A stretch of 64,000 nucleotides of DNA from Cricetomys ansorgei (taxonomy: Eukaryota > Chordata > Mammalia > Rodentia > Nesomyidae), in the NCBI GenBank assembly GCA_026225945.1, contig JAMJFZ010003581.1:3391001-3455000 (forward strand), read 5' to 3'. Position 1 is the first letter of the stretch. Every line of letters begins with the position of its first letter. Below are positions 47,151 to 58,405 of this stretch, one piece after another. A program made the translations under genes and the position numbers. The notes beneath the pieces were generated by a model. It had not been told where the DNA came from. It was given only the letters and a program-made list of their open reading frames with translations, and made no database searches.

Positions 47151-48267
47151 AAAACATCTCACGTGAGGGAAGATGCTTGGAGAGAGGCTGTTGTGGAGGG
47201 GGTACGAGGTGGAGCTTAGAGTTGGACTTGGTCTGCTGAACTGGCATGGCAGAGCAACTAGTCCATGCAGAACCATGTGACTGTGACTTGAATAACTGAC
47301 TGACTGACAGGTTAATTTCCTAGAAGGACAAAGTGGTAGGAAAACCGGGTTTCTGTGGGGCTAGCTTAGAGTTCTCCTCTGGCCGGGTGGAGTACAAAGG
47401 CTGTATTAGACAGCGAACCATAACATTGAGTCCTGGCACCAGGAGACATCACAGCTGAGTCCCATTAACTGTGACACCCAGGCGAGGATCTGCAGACCGG
47501 GCTGCCCAAGTCCTCAGGGTAGCGCGAGTCCTGCTGTTCTGCGCCACGTTGAAATTTTGCTGCAAGTGCATAACACACCCGTTTGTTCTCTTAATGAGCT
47601 GATTCTTCTGCCCAAGTGAGCTTTTCAGCCAGTATTATTTGATTCCCTCCCAGACCTTAAGAAATCCATGATGTTTGACAAGATCATTTCTAAGGTTATT
47701 TCCTGCCTTGCTGCTTTATGCAACTAAGCACCTTTTTAAAATTTTTTTAAAAAATCAATCCCTATGGTCTCTGCTGAAGCAGAAGGCACCAGTAGTGACC
47801 TCAGTGGGCATGAATTACACGTTTCATCTCATTTCTTCTCACAAGCGTGTTGGTGACCACTTTATTTTGCAGTTGGGGCTCAGGGACCAATGGGACCTGT
47901 GGTGTTCAGTGCTAGGTCTGGGTCCTCACACCTATTGCGTTGGCTAACCACTGCACTGCACTGCTGGGAGCCTGCGTCACCTGACAGGAGATGAGCCAGT
48001 AAAGCCGTGAAACAGGTTCATGGTGCATGGCAGGGGAGGGAGACCCAGCACTGCAGAAATTTATTTACTTTCTCCCTTCACTGCAGCAGTGACAAAACCC
48101 AGCCACCCCCCCCGGGAGACCTCTAAGTAGGCTGAGCAGACTACTGCTCCTTCCCCCGTTTCCAAGGGCCCCCTGTCATTGAGCAGGGCAGGACCAGTAC
48201 AAGGCATTTGTCTTCATCTGGGCCTTGGGAGGAAAGGAAGTCATTAGAGCCATGGGTCTGGCTGCAT
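47151..48267. other. Intronic DNA without recognised repeats
   Basis: A TGACTGACTGAC run at 47297-47308 and an AT-rich patch at 47733-47756; nothing else recognised. Confidence 0.45.
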
Positions 48268-48395
48268 CCTTTGCAACCAGCCATTTCCCAGATGAGGAAA
48301 CAGAGGCCTGAATGGGTTACTTTGCAGTATCAGTTGGCTAACTGTTAGAGGTAAACTTCAAAGGCTGGGTTTCCCGGTCTGTGTCTAATCTCCTT
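48268..48395 (-). repeat. MIR SINE relic
   Basis: Antisense: CCCAGATGAGGAAACAGAGG, CCTGAATGGGTTACTTTGCA, TTGGCTAACTGTTAGAGG. Confidence 0.75.
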
Positions 48396-48689
48396 AGGGT
48401 GTGGCTGCCTCCCTCATCCCATAGGACATCCTGGACCCCCTTCCTAGCAAGATGGCTCATCAACTTTCTGTCCTGAACTTTGCTTCTTCTTTATTTTTCT
48501 CGAGGTCTAAGATACACAGACAAAGCATACCAACTCCACTGGGAAGTTATAGTATAGAGCAACTAACCACAGCTTAAACCACCGCCCACCTACAGGACCT
48601 TAGAAGGCTCCATGATGCCTGGCTAGCCACGAACCTCCTCCCACTATAAATTAGTTTTGTCTATTCTCAAACTTTGTGTACATAGGAAA

Positions 48690-48866
48690 TAAGTATTTAT
48701 TTAATTTATTTAATTTTATTTCATGTGCATTGGCGTGGGGATGTCAGATCCCCTAGAACCGGAGTTACAGACAGTTGGAAGCTGCCTTGTGGGTGGTGGG
48801 AATCGAACCCAGGTTTTCTGGAGAGCCGTCAGTGCCCTTAACCACTGTGTCATCTCTCTAGCCCCT
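48690..48866 (-). mobile_element. B3/B2-family SINE
   Basis: Antisense: TTTATTTCATGTGCATTGGC, GAACCGGAGTTACAGACAGT, GTGGTGGGAATCGAACCCAG, ACCACTGTGTCATCTCTCTA. Confidence 0.93.
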
Positions 48867-49084
48867 GGGAGTAAGTAGTTGCAAGCCTGCTTCCTTTTAT
48901 GCTCTAACAGGAGAGTGTAACCATCTGCCATGTAACTTAAACTCAGGCGCCTGCTCTCCTCGTAGAGACATTTGAAGTATCCACTTTTAGGCTGCCATGC
49001 GTTGATGTCTATAAACATTTTTGTCTCTGTCTTCTGGTAGGCATATGCGCTTATTTATCTCACAAATTTGAATCACTGGATCTC

Positions 49085-49410
49085 AGGGCAGGACATATAT
49101 TCAGTTCTGGAAAACACTGTGAACGGCTTTCCAAAGCAGCTGTAATAATTTGCCCCCCTGTTGGGAATGGATGGGCGTTCCAGTTGTTACGTGATCTTGC
49201 CAATGCTTGGCACTGGCTGCCTCTTTGCTTCTATCCACTCTGTTGACTGTGTAACGGTGTCTCGGTAGGATTTCAATTAGCATTTCCTTGAAGACTAACA
49301 TTTCTTTTTCACCTCGATATCTTCATTTATGAATGTCTGCTCAAGTAGTTTGCGCAGTTCTTAATTGGATTTTTCATCTGCTTGATTTGGCAATTCCTTT
49401 TTTTTAAAAA
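49085..49410 (+). mobile_element. L1M-type 3' fragment
   Basis: CGGCTTTCCAAAGCAGCTGT, GGCGTTCCAGTTGTTACG, GTCTCGGTAGGATTTCAATT, AGCATTTCCTTGAAGACTAA, TTCTTAATTGGATTTTTCAT match the L1M 3' region in order. Confidence 0.8.
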
Positions 49411-49539
49411 AAATATATTCTGGGGACATGTCCACTGCCAGACATATAAAACATGAATGTCTTTTCTTATGCTGAAGCCTTGCTTTTTATTCTTGCTTCC
49501 AATGACTAGGAAGTGTTTTAAAATGCTCTTTTATTTATT

Positions 49540-49712
49540 ATTATTTATTTATTTTTATTTATTAATTATCAATATATGTGTGGGCATGCATGCATGTGGA
49601 GGTCCAGAGGCTAATTTGTGCCAATTGCTTCTCTCCCTCCACCATGTACAATCTGGGGACGGCCAGATTTGATAGCAAGCACCCTTGCCCGCTGAGCCAT
49701 TTCACTCGGCCA
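49540..49712 (-). mobile_element. Antisense SINE (B3/B4-like) with TTTA-rich tail
   Basis: A TTATTTATTTTTATTTATTA tail, GGCATGCATGCATGTGGAGG, TCCAGAGGCTAATTTGTGCC, CACCCTTGCCCGCTGAGCCA. It separates the L1 piece at 49085 from a possible continuation at 49713-49800. Confidence 0.65.
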
Positions 49713-49984
49713 AGTTCTTCGTTTTGAAGTCCGGTTTTCCATCTATTACATTCAGTGTTCATTGGTCTTAGGTAAGAATTCTTTACCTCGTCTCCAGACC
49801 TTGTCTCTTTTAACTCAGGAAGCCCAGAGCCATCTAGCCATTCCCTGCTGACTTAGCAGGTCTGAGAGATGCTGATAACTTACTTTTTTGTCAGCTACAG
49901 GAGGACAGGGATGATGAGAGGTTAGAAAAGAAGTAACAAGATGGTACTGATGGGAGTGGAAGCGGGGGAAGAGACGGTAGGCGT

Positions 49985-50115
49985 CAGGACGCGGCGGAGC
50001 ATGCCTGCAATCCCAGCGTTTAGGACGTGAGGGGAGGAGGCTCAGGAGTTCAAGGCCAGCCTCTGCTACAGGACTATCTCAGCTGCCCCCTCAAAGCCAA
50101 CAATAACACAAAGGA
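49985..50115 (+). mobile_element. B1-like SINE
   Basis: CGGCGGAGCATGCCTGCAAT, CCCAGCGTTTAGGACGTGAG, AGGAGTTCAAGGCCAGCCTC, then a degraded tail. Confidence 0.8.
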
Positions 50116-51402
50116 ATCTACAGTTAAGACTGAAAGGGAAGTTTTTGCTTGAGAGAAAATGACAGACCAGCTATCAAATTGTTGGACTCACAAGCTTTTC
50201 ATCAGAAGCATCTCCAGGCTTTTGAGGAAGGTGGGGTTCAAGGCCTCATTGAATAGTGACTATATTTTTCGTGGCTCTTATGGAATGGGGGCTCCTGAAG
50301 AGAAGCATGCAGTTGGTAGGGATACAAACAACCCTATGTCTTTCTTAGAGTAAGGTGGATTGCTAACAAAGAGTGAGAACTTCCCAGTGGCCGCATTAGA
50401 TCATCCCAGGGTATCACACCACAGTCGCATACCCTCTCCCCTATCAGCTCCGTCATCGCTGCACCATCTATCCCTACGCATGTTCTGATTAACTTTATAC
50501 ACTTTGCAACTTGGGGGCTTCTCCTCCTTGTCTGTCCCCTTCCATCCCAGGCTTCTTTGCTGACACACCTTAAGAACTCACTTGTTACTCACAGGTGCCC
50601 TCTCTGAAGGGAAGAAGCTCCCATGGAGCCTGGCAGTGAAGGGTAAATGTTCTTTCTTTCTCTGCACAAAATATTCTTTACTGTGCCCTATACAGTTTCT
50701 TAAGCTTTGCATGGAATTCAGCAACCAATTCTGATAGTGGAGATCTACACCATACCTGGTCTGGTAAGCTCCTCCTCTGTGCTCCATGCTACTCAGCCCC
50801 TAACCCTCCTTCCTGGTTCCCAGTTACCATGATAATGGCACTTAGCTTTAGTGATTGGCTCAGCTCCCTGGGGAGCCCAGGCTAAGATGACAATGAATAG
50901 GACTTTTGTTTAATGGATGTAGCTTCATCAGATTGACCCAATGTGGGTCAATTTCTACTCTTTTATAGCTTCAAAGGAAAATGCACACTTTTTAGTGTGA
51001 GTAGTTAACACAAGACAGCTAATTCATTCATTTATTCCAGAATCAACGTAGCTCTCTAGTAACCACAGGGCTGAAGGTATTTCTCTGTAGACAGTTGATG
51101 AGGAGGGGCCAAGACCTGGATCAGACTATAAGGACGTTCCTAGGCTACGACACTAAACGTAGACCAATTTGGTCTTCAGGAAACATGCTAAGAAGCTGAT
51201 CTTCCCACAACGGGGGCATTGTCCTGCTCTCAGCTGGACCTCTTTGGTTATAGCCTCTACATTGGATCTAGTTCCTGGTGAGCACAAGTACTCAGTCTAC
51301 ACTGCTGAGGTGTCCAGGAGAGAGCCTTTAACGGGTACTGCAAGAGCCAGGTAAAGCAGTAGGATGTGGAGTGTGTGCACAGTAGAGCAGAGCTGTTGTG
51401 TG
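50116..51402. other. Intronic DNA without recognised repeats
   Basis: No exon, RNA gene or repeat family recognised. Confidence 0.45.
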
Positions 51403-51432
51403 CAACACACACAAACACACACACACACACAC
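51403..51432 (+). repeat. (CA)n microsatellite
   Basis: About 30 bp of CA with one AAA interruption. Confidence 0.95.
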
Positions 51433-52519
51433 TGCTGGTAGAAGGGAGCATGGTGAGCAGGAAGCAGTGAGACAGCAGAAGCTGACATCTGAGGAGCTGT
51501 GTGGCCTCAAGTGGGGGCTAGCTCAAGGAGTCTTGTCAATAGGTGATTCCATTCAGATCCCTTCCTCCTAGCCTTCTGCAGGTCCACAGTGACCATGGCT
51601 GTGGCTGAACGTTCTAGAACAATGGTTGCCCTATAAAACCCTCAATATTCCTATAGCCCCAGAGAGCTGAACTTTTATAATTCATCTGAATAAATGCACA
51701 TGCTACCAGGGGTACCATCCTGCCAGCAGCAGGGGCGCTTCTAAAGGAAATGAGGCACCAGGAAAAGGGCAGGGTGGGACAAGAGCGATGACAAGGAGGA
51801 CAGGGACGGTGACATTTACATAGCATTTGGAAAGCCGGCTTTCTGTATTCACAAAGCCCACTGGTATCCCGTTTTATCTCGGCGGCTCCGCTCACACTTC
51901 CTGTACTCTGGTTGACGTGCCAGTCTTCTCGCTAGAGAGACTCTATTTTTGAATTCTTGAGCCTCAGAGCAGTGCCTTGCTCGCTGTAGGAGCTCTGTTT
52001 CTGGAAGGCTTCAGTCTCCGCTAAAAAGTGTGCTATCTCCTTAGTAAGCCCACCCGCCGCTGTAGGGAAGATGTCTACCTGAGTCAGTCCCCATCTTTCC
52101 TGTCCTAGATCTTTTTCTTCTAACACACATCATTCCCAGTAAATTGTTGAACTTTATGACTTTGCTCATCATTTCTTCTCTACCACTAGAGAATGTTTAA
52201 CAGGAAGTATTTTTATTACTTTGTTTGATGAAAACCTTTTTTACATTAGAGTACAACAAGGGGCCATTAAAAGGAGATTCCTTCTCATCAACAAAATAGA
52301 ATCTCTGGTCTGGAGGGAGACCTACCATTCCAGTTGGGCCTGGTCAATCACCTGGCAAGTAGACTACCCCTAGGAAGTCATGTTCCCCTTCAGCCATGCT
52401 AAAGAGATAAGGGAGCAATTATTCTTTTAATGAGACACCACATTTCCCCTCCCAGAAGTCCCACTCCTAGCATAGGTCCACATGAGCAGCCGTGATCATC
52501 TCAGACAGGTGTAACTATT
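51433..52519. other. Intronic DNA without recognised repeats
   Basis: Nothing recognised; short chance frames only. Confidence 0.45.
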
Positions 52520-52852
52520 TCCTCTTCTCTTCTCTTCTCTTCCCTTCTCTTCTCTTCCCTTCCCTTCCCTTCCCTTCCCTTCCCTTCCCTTCCCTTCCCT
52601 TCCCTCCCCTTCCCTTCCCCTTCCCTTCCCTTCCCTTCCCTTCCCTTCCCTTCCCTTCCCTTCCCTTCCCTTCCCTTCCCTTCCCTTCCCTTCCCTTCCC
52701 TTCCCTTCTCTTCTGTCCTCTCCTCTCCCCTCCCCTCCTCTTCCCTTCCCTTCCATCCCCTCCCCTCCCCTCTCTTCTCTTCTCTTCCCTCCCCTCCCCT
52801 CCCCTCCCCTCCCCTCCCCTCCCCTCCCCTCTCCTCCCCTTCTCTTCTCTTC
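52520..52852 (+). repeat. Polypyrimidine (TTCCC)n/(TCCCC)n tract
   Basis: About 333 bp almost only C and T: TTCTC units, then some 25 near-perfect TTCCC units, then mixed TCCTC and a TCCCC block, then TTCTC again. The minus (Rcan2-sense) strand reads GGGAA/GGGGA. Chance frames of 86-171 codons are artefacts of period-5 repetition. Confidence 0.98.
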
Positions 52853-53089
52853 TATATTCTCCTTCAGAGACTGGCCTGAACATTAGTATGCTATTTCAGG
52901 TCCTCTGGGATGTCTTGTTCTTTTTGTCTACCCCGCCCCCACGCCCCGCATACATCACATGGCTGCTTCTCCACCACGTGTCTGATCTCTATGCCTTCTT
53001 CAGCTAATTGGCCTGATTTTCTTCTCCTCCATTTTCCTGCTCTGAGGCTTGCTAAGATTTACCACTGGCCTTCCCAAGGGTTTATCTTC

Positions 53090-53256
53090 TTCTTCTTTTT
53101 TTTTTTTTTTGTGAGACAGGGTTTCTCTGGTGTAACTCTGAATGGCTGTCCTGGAACTCACTCTGTAGACTATGCTAGCCTCATACTCACAGAGATCCGC
53201 CTGCCTCTGCCTCCCAAGTGCTGGGATTAAAGGTGTGCACGACCACCACCTGGCAA
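53090..53256 (-). mobile_element. B1 SINE, full length
   Basis: Antisense: T run, GAGACAGGGTTTCTCTGGTG, TGGCTGTCCTGGAACTCACT, AGATCCGCCTGCCTCTGCCT, GCTGGGATTAAAGGTGTGCA. The best-preserved B1 in the window. Confidence 0.97.
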
Positions 53257-53509
53257 GGGTTTATCTTTTAAACTCTAATAAAATTATCCTTAGTCTTCCA
53301 TTTGAATCCATTTTAAAAATTATATTAATAATGAGGCTAAGAAACCCCAAGAAGGAACGCTGGTTTCCCCAGTATCATCAGAGTCTAAGACAGTGTCTGG
53401 ACTATAATGGACACTCCACAAAGATTGCCTGAACTTTTGTCTTTAGATCTCCTCAGTGCTAGTTCATGCCTATTCTCATGGTTCCAAATATTCACTGAAA
53501 CTGTATTTT

Positions 53510-53615
53510 CTAACAAGTGTTATTTTATCGCACAAGTTGGCTTTGAATTCAGCTTCTTTCTGTCTCAGCCTCATGGGTTTGGGGATTATCGGTGTGCGCC
53601 GCCATGCCTGGCTCT
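53510..53615 (-). mobile_element. B1-like/B4 fragment
   Basis: GTTGGCTTTGAATTCAGCTT, CTGTCTCAGCCTCATGGGTT, GGTGTGCGCCGCCATGCCTG. Confidence 0.75.
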
Positions 53616-55294
53616 GAAAACAGCCTTTATAAATCATTGTTAACTATTTATATTATGCTTTGTCCATGCTTGGTGATGGAGAACACAGATGAAGGAAGAC
53701 AAGAACCCTGACTTTAAAGAGCGTACTCTTTGTGTTAGAGGGCACTGTAGCACATTGCAGTAAAGAGTGTCAGCATTGAACAAGAAGCGGCAGACGTGCC
53801 TCACAGGTCAACTAAGACTCTTATAAGAATCAAAATGTTGACGATCTAAGGCTTCAGGGCCAGATGGACACTAGCTAGGAGTAAAGGGAAAGTATACATA
53901 CAGGGAAAGAAGAGGCCCTGGTGGGAGCTGGGAATAATAGACATGAACGCCTGTATTCATACGGTGATATGATTCCCTCAGTATTTATATTCAACTATTC
54001 AGTACATATTTTCTGTGTTCCTTTTCCACGCTGATCTGGGATTCAGTCATAAACAAATTTGTGCCTCTATAAAAGGCTTGCATTCCAGCGAAAAGAAACG
54101 CATAATGGACACAATAGGTAAGTGAATGAAGTCTTTGAAGAATAAGTTCTCCGACTGAAAGTACAGAAAGAAAGGAGATGAGGGGAAGCGTGGGAATGGA
54201 TGTATTGCCATGTTGGGGTTCAAGCGATTTCTTTTTGTTTTTGGATCACCTTTTAGCATCTTCTCCGAGAGGCTGGCTGCTGTGTGGTCAGCCTGTGGCT
54301 TTACGGGCTGCTTTAAAGCAAGCAGGGTGAGGAAAGAAGCAAACACATATTACAGCCGTTACAACACTAATTGTACTATGAAATACTGTGACAGCTCAGA
54401 GTAACTGTCCAATAAACAATCAATGAAAAAGACCCACAGCAACGAGCATCCAGCAAGGACTCTGGGTGAGGGTGGAGGTTTGAGGCCAGGAATCTTGACT
54501 TTCCAACCAAGTTTTGCTACCGGCCGGCTGATACGAGTACTTCCTTCATGTCACAAAGCTTGCCTTTCCCCAGGGATGGTGATGGGCCCTGATGTCAGTT
54601 GGAGTGTCATGATTCAGGTCTGCTAGAAGAGGTGAGAAAAGGGAGGAGTGGTGATCATTTGAAACATAAGTCAACCAGACCTCGATTATGGGAGTAAGAA
54701 CTGGATTGATATCCTGAGAACAGATAATCTGGAGAAAGGAAGTCACATCCATCAGTGATCACAAGTAAATCTAGTGAGGGCTAAGTAATTGTCATCAAAG
54801 AACAAACATTTTTTTTTACTAGCCAGAAAAGCACATTGGTTTGCCATTTTACAAAACACAGCATAACTGTGATGCATGGATTATAATTATAGGGCTTCAG
54901 GGGGGAAAAAAAACTGAAGGATCATGGGTAGTAAGGGTCCCATCACTGGAAGAATGCAAAGAGAGGCTATACTCTGAAGAGGAGATGGCTACCTTGGGAA
55001 ACAGGCTCTTAGCTGTCTCCTTTCTAGCTCTGAAGGCCTGGCCTTCCACTCAGGACTCAGCTGAAGAGGCCAAACATAGAAGAAGCCCTAAAGGACTCCA
55101 AGTTGGTACGAAACCTAAGTAAAGTAGAAATGAGTCAATAGTAGAAACGCGGATTGAACATGCTGTTTGTCAGTTCTGAAACATGAAGTCGGAAGGCCGT
55201 GGTACAGTCATAAAAACCACAAAAATGTCATTTTTAATAGACTCTACAGATGCAAGGGGTCTGCATCACCACAGAAAGAGACTAGAAAAACAAC
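53616..55294. other. Intronic DNA, mostly unassigned
   Basis: 54000-54170 weakly resembles an antisense old LINE 3' end (GCCTCTATAAAAGGCTTGCA TTCCAG). The rest is unassigned. Confidence 0.4.
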
Positions 55295-55480
55295 AACCGT
55301 TTGTTGGGTACCCACATACTTTAAGGACGTGTGTATTCCAGTCACAACACCCTGAAGGATAACATCACTCCATCTGCTCTGTGGAGAAGATACGTGTGAT
55401 CCAGAGATAAAGACAACTTCCTAAGACTGCCTCACTAGTAACGAGTGGGAGCAATTCTGTCCCCAAATTCATTTCTTCTT
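55295..55480 (-). repeat. MIR-like relic
   Basis: TTTGTTGGGTACCCACATAC, ACTGCCTCACTAGTAACGAG and TGGGAGCAATTCTGTCCCC follow antisense MIR weakly. Confidence 0.4.
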
Positions 55481-55754
55481 TCTTGTCCACTAGCATCCAC
55501 AGTGGAATGCCTGAGACTATACCTGAAGTCTATACCCACTTAGTGTTCTACCTTCTGGTTGTCACTTAGCAGCACAGCCCGTGGCTATCAGAGAGGCTAC
55601 TATTATATTAATGAAGGGTAGGAAAAGGCTGAAGAAGCTTTCTTACAACAACAGAATGTTGATGGATTATTCTATATCATACAAGCCTTCAACAATGGCT
55701 GCAGAGGGTCCAAATGATACTCAGGGTTCAACGATCTGTTAATAAGCATCTACA

Positions 55755-55858
55755 AAGCTGGGCAATGGTGGCACATGCCTTTAATCCCACCACTCAGGAT
55801 ACAGAGGTAGGTGGATCGCTGTGAGAATGAGGCCAGCCCAGTCTACAAAAGGGAGGGA
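55755..55858 (+). mobile_element. B1 SINE, 3'-truncated
   Basis: GCTGGGCAATGGTGGCACAT, GCCTTTAATCCCACCACTCA, AGGTAGGTGGATCGCTGTGA, GGCCAGCCCAGTCTACA; the last ~35 bp are missing. Confidence 0.9.
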
Positions 55859-55924
55859 ACTATGCAAATAGACAGCAGTCAGGTGAAGCAGTGTGTGAGA
55901 TCCCCACTCTCAAGGAAGAACAAG

Positions 55925-56290
55925 GCATTGGCTACTTTTCTCGCTGCCTCTACAAAATGGATGACAAAAGCAATTTAAGGAAGGGAAAGTTTATTTTGTC
56001 TCACAGAACATCGCAGTGGTGAAATCACGGTAGCAGGACGTTGAGGCAGCTGGTGACAAGCAGCTGCAGTCAGGAAGTATGAGGGCTGTTTTTCAACCTG
56101 CTTTCCCTCTTTTACTCAGTACAGGACCCCACTCCATAGAAAGGTGCTGCCCGCAATAAATGTGGGTCCACCTTTTCTCAGGGTACCTAACCTAGAAAAT
56201 TCCTTACAGTCATGCCCCACCCGGAGATATTGTCTCATAGGTGATTCTATAACCTGTCAGCTAACAGCCATTTTTAACGGTCACCTACAG
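55925..56290 (-). mobile_element. MaLR-like solo LTR
   Basis: Antisense: GGAAGGGAAAGTTTATTTTG, TCTCACAGAACATCGCAGTG, CAGTACAGGACCCCACTCCA, AGTCATGCCCCACCCGGAGA, TAACAGCCATTTTTAACGGT. Confidence 0.6.
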
Positions 56291-57559
56291 AAAACATCAG
56301 GGTCTGGAGGTTGACTAGAGAAGGTGCCCGCTGAGCTCTGATCTCACCAGCGGACCCAGAAGCTGTAGTCAGACTGGAATCCTGAGATGTGCTTTAAGGG
56401 CTCACTAGCTTCTTCTACTCAGCAGACATAAAACTGGGACTGGACTTATCAAGTCTTCCATTTGAAGGATGCATCTGTTAGCTGCACGGAAATTACCGCT
56501 GGTGTTCGAATATCCACTTTCTCTTCCTCTGTGTATGAGATAATCCTGGTTTTGTACCTGGGCATAGGGCCACCCAGAACGAGGTGATGTTCTCAGCCCC
56601 TCTTGCACAGAGATGGGTGCAAATGTCACACTCTATCCAGTTGAACGTGGGATAGAGTGGTAAGTGCAGTTTCTGGAGTCTGTTCCTCCAGGGCTGGGGG
56701 GCGGCTCATCCTCTTCCAGGGCTTGGGGGCGGCTCACCCTCTAGCCATCTGCATCCATCTGCCCATCTCATTCAGCCTTTATCCCGCATCTACTCAGCAT
56801 GGACCACTGTGCTGAGACTGGGGAATGCTGCGACAGTTCAGTGAAAGGACATGACATTGAACTTTCCTTTGAATATGACCAGCTTTGAGAAAATGTTTGT
56901 TAGTAGTAGTAAGTGGATTTCTGGGCCTGTGTGTAGGAGGGGTTGTATGTATGCCTGAACTGCACTTTATCTAAACTTTTCTCTTCTTTTTACATATGAA
57001 GAAAGCAATGAATAAGAAGTGTTTCATTCTGCCTCCAAAATCACCTAGAATAGTCTAGATGCAGCACTGGACAGCACTGGGTTTCTCATTTGAAGTTATT
57101 AGGAATGTGAAGGCCATCAGGGTATGTGAATAACACCCATCTGTGATTCCAAGGCTCTCTGCTTTGTCCACAGGGAGCACAAAGGACCAGGGAGCTTGAA
57201 GCCTGGTTTAGAGTATGACACTAGAACATATTAACATGTGATCCTCCCCTACAAACCCCACTGAATGGGAACCTAATCACATTCTCAAGATGGCTGCTTT
57301 CCTATTTTAAATTTTTCCTTCATTTTGAGAGGTAGAGAAATAACCAGAAGGCAATCAGCATGCTTCAACGATCTTGGGTCTTAGAAGTTGAGTCTCATGG
57401 GCTCTCGCTGTCTGGGATGCTGTAGTCATTTACCCTCTGTTCCCTTCTTGGCAGTATTAGGCCACAATCACAATATAACCAGCAAGAACTTCTAGTCCAA
57501 CCAGGGGACAGGTCTCTGATCTGCCAAAAATGCTTCCATAGCCCAGTCCTATTTAAGTT
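56291..57559. other. Intronic DNA, mostly unassigned
   Basis: Includes a 28-bp tandem GC-box duplication at 56686-56740 and a possible antisense L2 end at 56760-56850. Confidence 0.45.
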
Positions 57560-57790
57560 GAGGATGAATTCCAAACTCCTTCCTAATGTGAGCCCACTTT
57601 TGGTATGACCTCATATCTGCCCAGGTATCTGCTTCCTAGATCGCCCCCCCTGGCATCTCCACCCTGGTGCTGGCTCTTCCTGGGGTACCATCCCTTCTTC
57701 CTGTCTCTTCTTTACCTAGTGAGGACTTGTGTAACCTATAAAGCTATAACTCAGTAATTACCTCTTAGGAATGCCCCCCTCTCACCCCGG
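57560..57790 (+). repeat. Possible L2 LINE 3' fragment
   Basis: ATTCCAAACTCCTTCCTAAT, TGTGAGCCCAC, CCATCCCTTCTTCCTGTCTC resemble the L2 3' region, but divergence is high. Confidence 0.35.
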
Positions 57791-58204
57791 AATACCAGCT
57801 TATAACCACTACTTGCCTTACAAAAAATGGAACCAGAGTAAACCAAGACATTTCTTCGTTTCTGTGCTTCTATTTCATTCCCGCACCAGTTGGAAGGTTG
57901 AGGCTATGCCTCTGGTTCCAGCACCCCTGTGTACAAGTACCTCCTACTTTATGTCACATGATCCATCATCAGTGAGAAGCTATGGTTCTTGAAGCCCCAT
58001 GAAGGCATCAGTCATCATGCCCTCTGTTGACGAATCATCTTCATCCCAACAACCCTTCATCCAAGGTGTATTTTCTTCTTACATAAGGGGAAATCCATAA
58101 GTAAGAGGAACCATATCTCTCTGCCTCCAAAGACCAAACAGCTTCCCATCATACCTCTGCAACAAAGTCCAATGCAAAATGTGATATGCTCGAAGCAGGG
58201 ATAC
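57791..58204. other. Intronic DNA without recognised repeats
   Basis: Possibly more of the L2-like segment; no coding signal. Confidence 0.35.
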
Positions 58205-58405
58205 TTCATCAGTGACCTGTTTGCCCTAAAGGCATGAGGATCTGAGTTGGATCCCCAGAACCTGTGTAAAAACCCCAATGCTGGGGAGGCAAAGACAGGA
58301 AGCTCTCTGTGGCTTGCTGACCAGACATCCTGCCCTTATTCCTAAGTTCCTGGGCAGTGAGAGCCCCTGGCTTCCACACACAGGAACACATGCATACTTA
58401 AAACA
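58205..58405 (+). mobile_element. RSINE1/B4-type SINE
   Basis: GATCTGAGTTGGATCCCCAG, CAATGCTGGGGAGGCAAAGA, AGCTCTCTGTGGCTTGCTGA, CCCTGGCTTCCACACACAGG. Confidence 0.8.

Noticed and set aside
52492..53007. Open frames of 86-171 codons rich in Phe-Pro-Ser-Leu or Gly-Lys-Arg-Glu
   Set aside because: Artefacts of the 5-bp TTCCC repeat.
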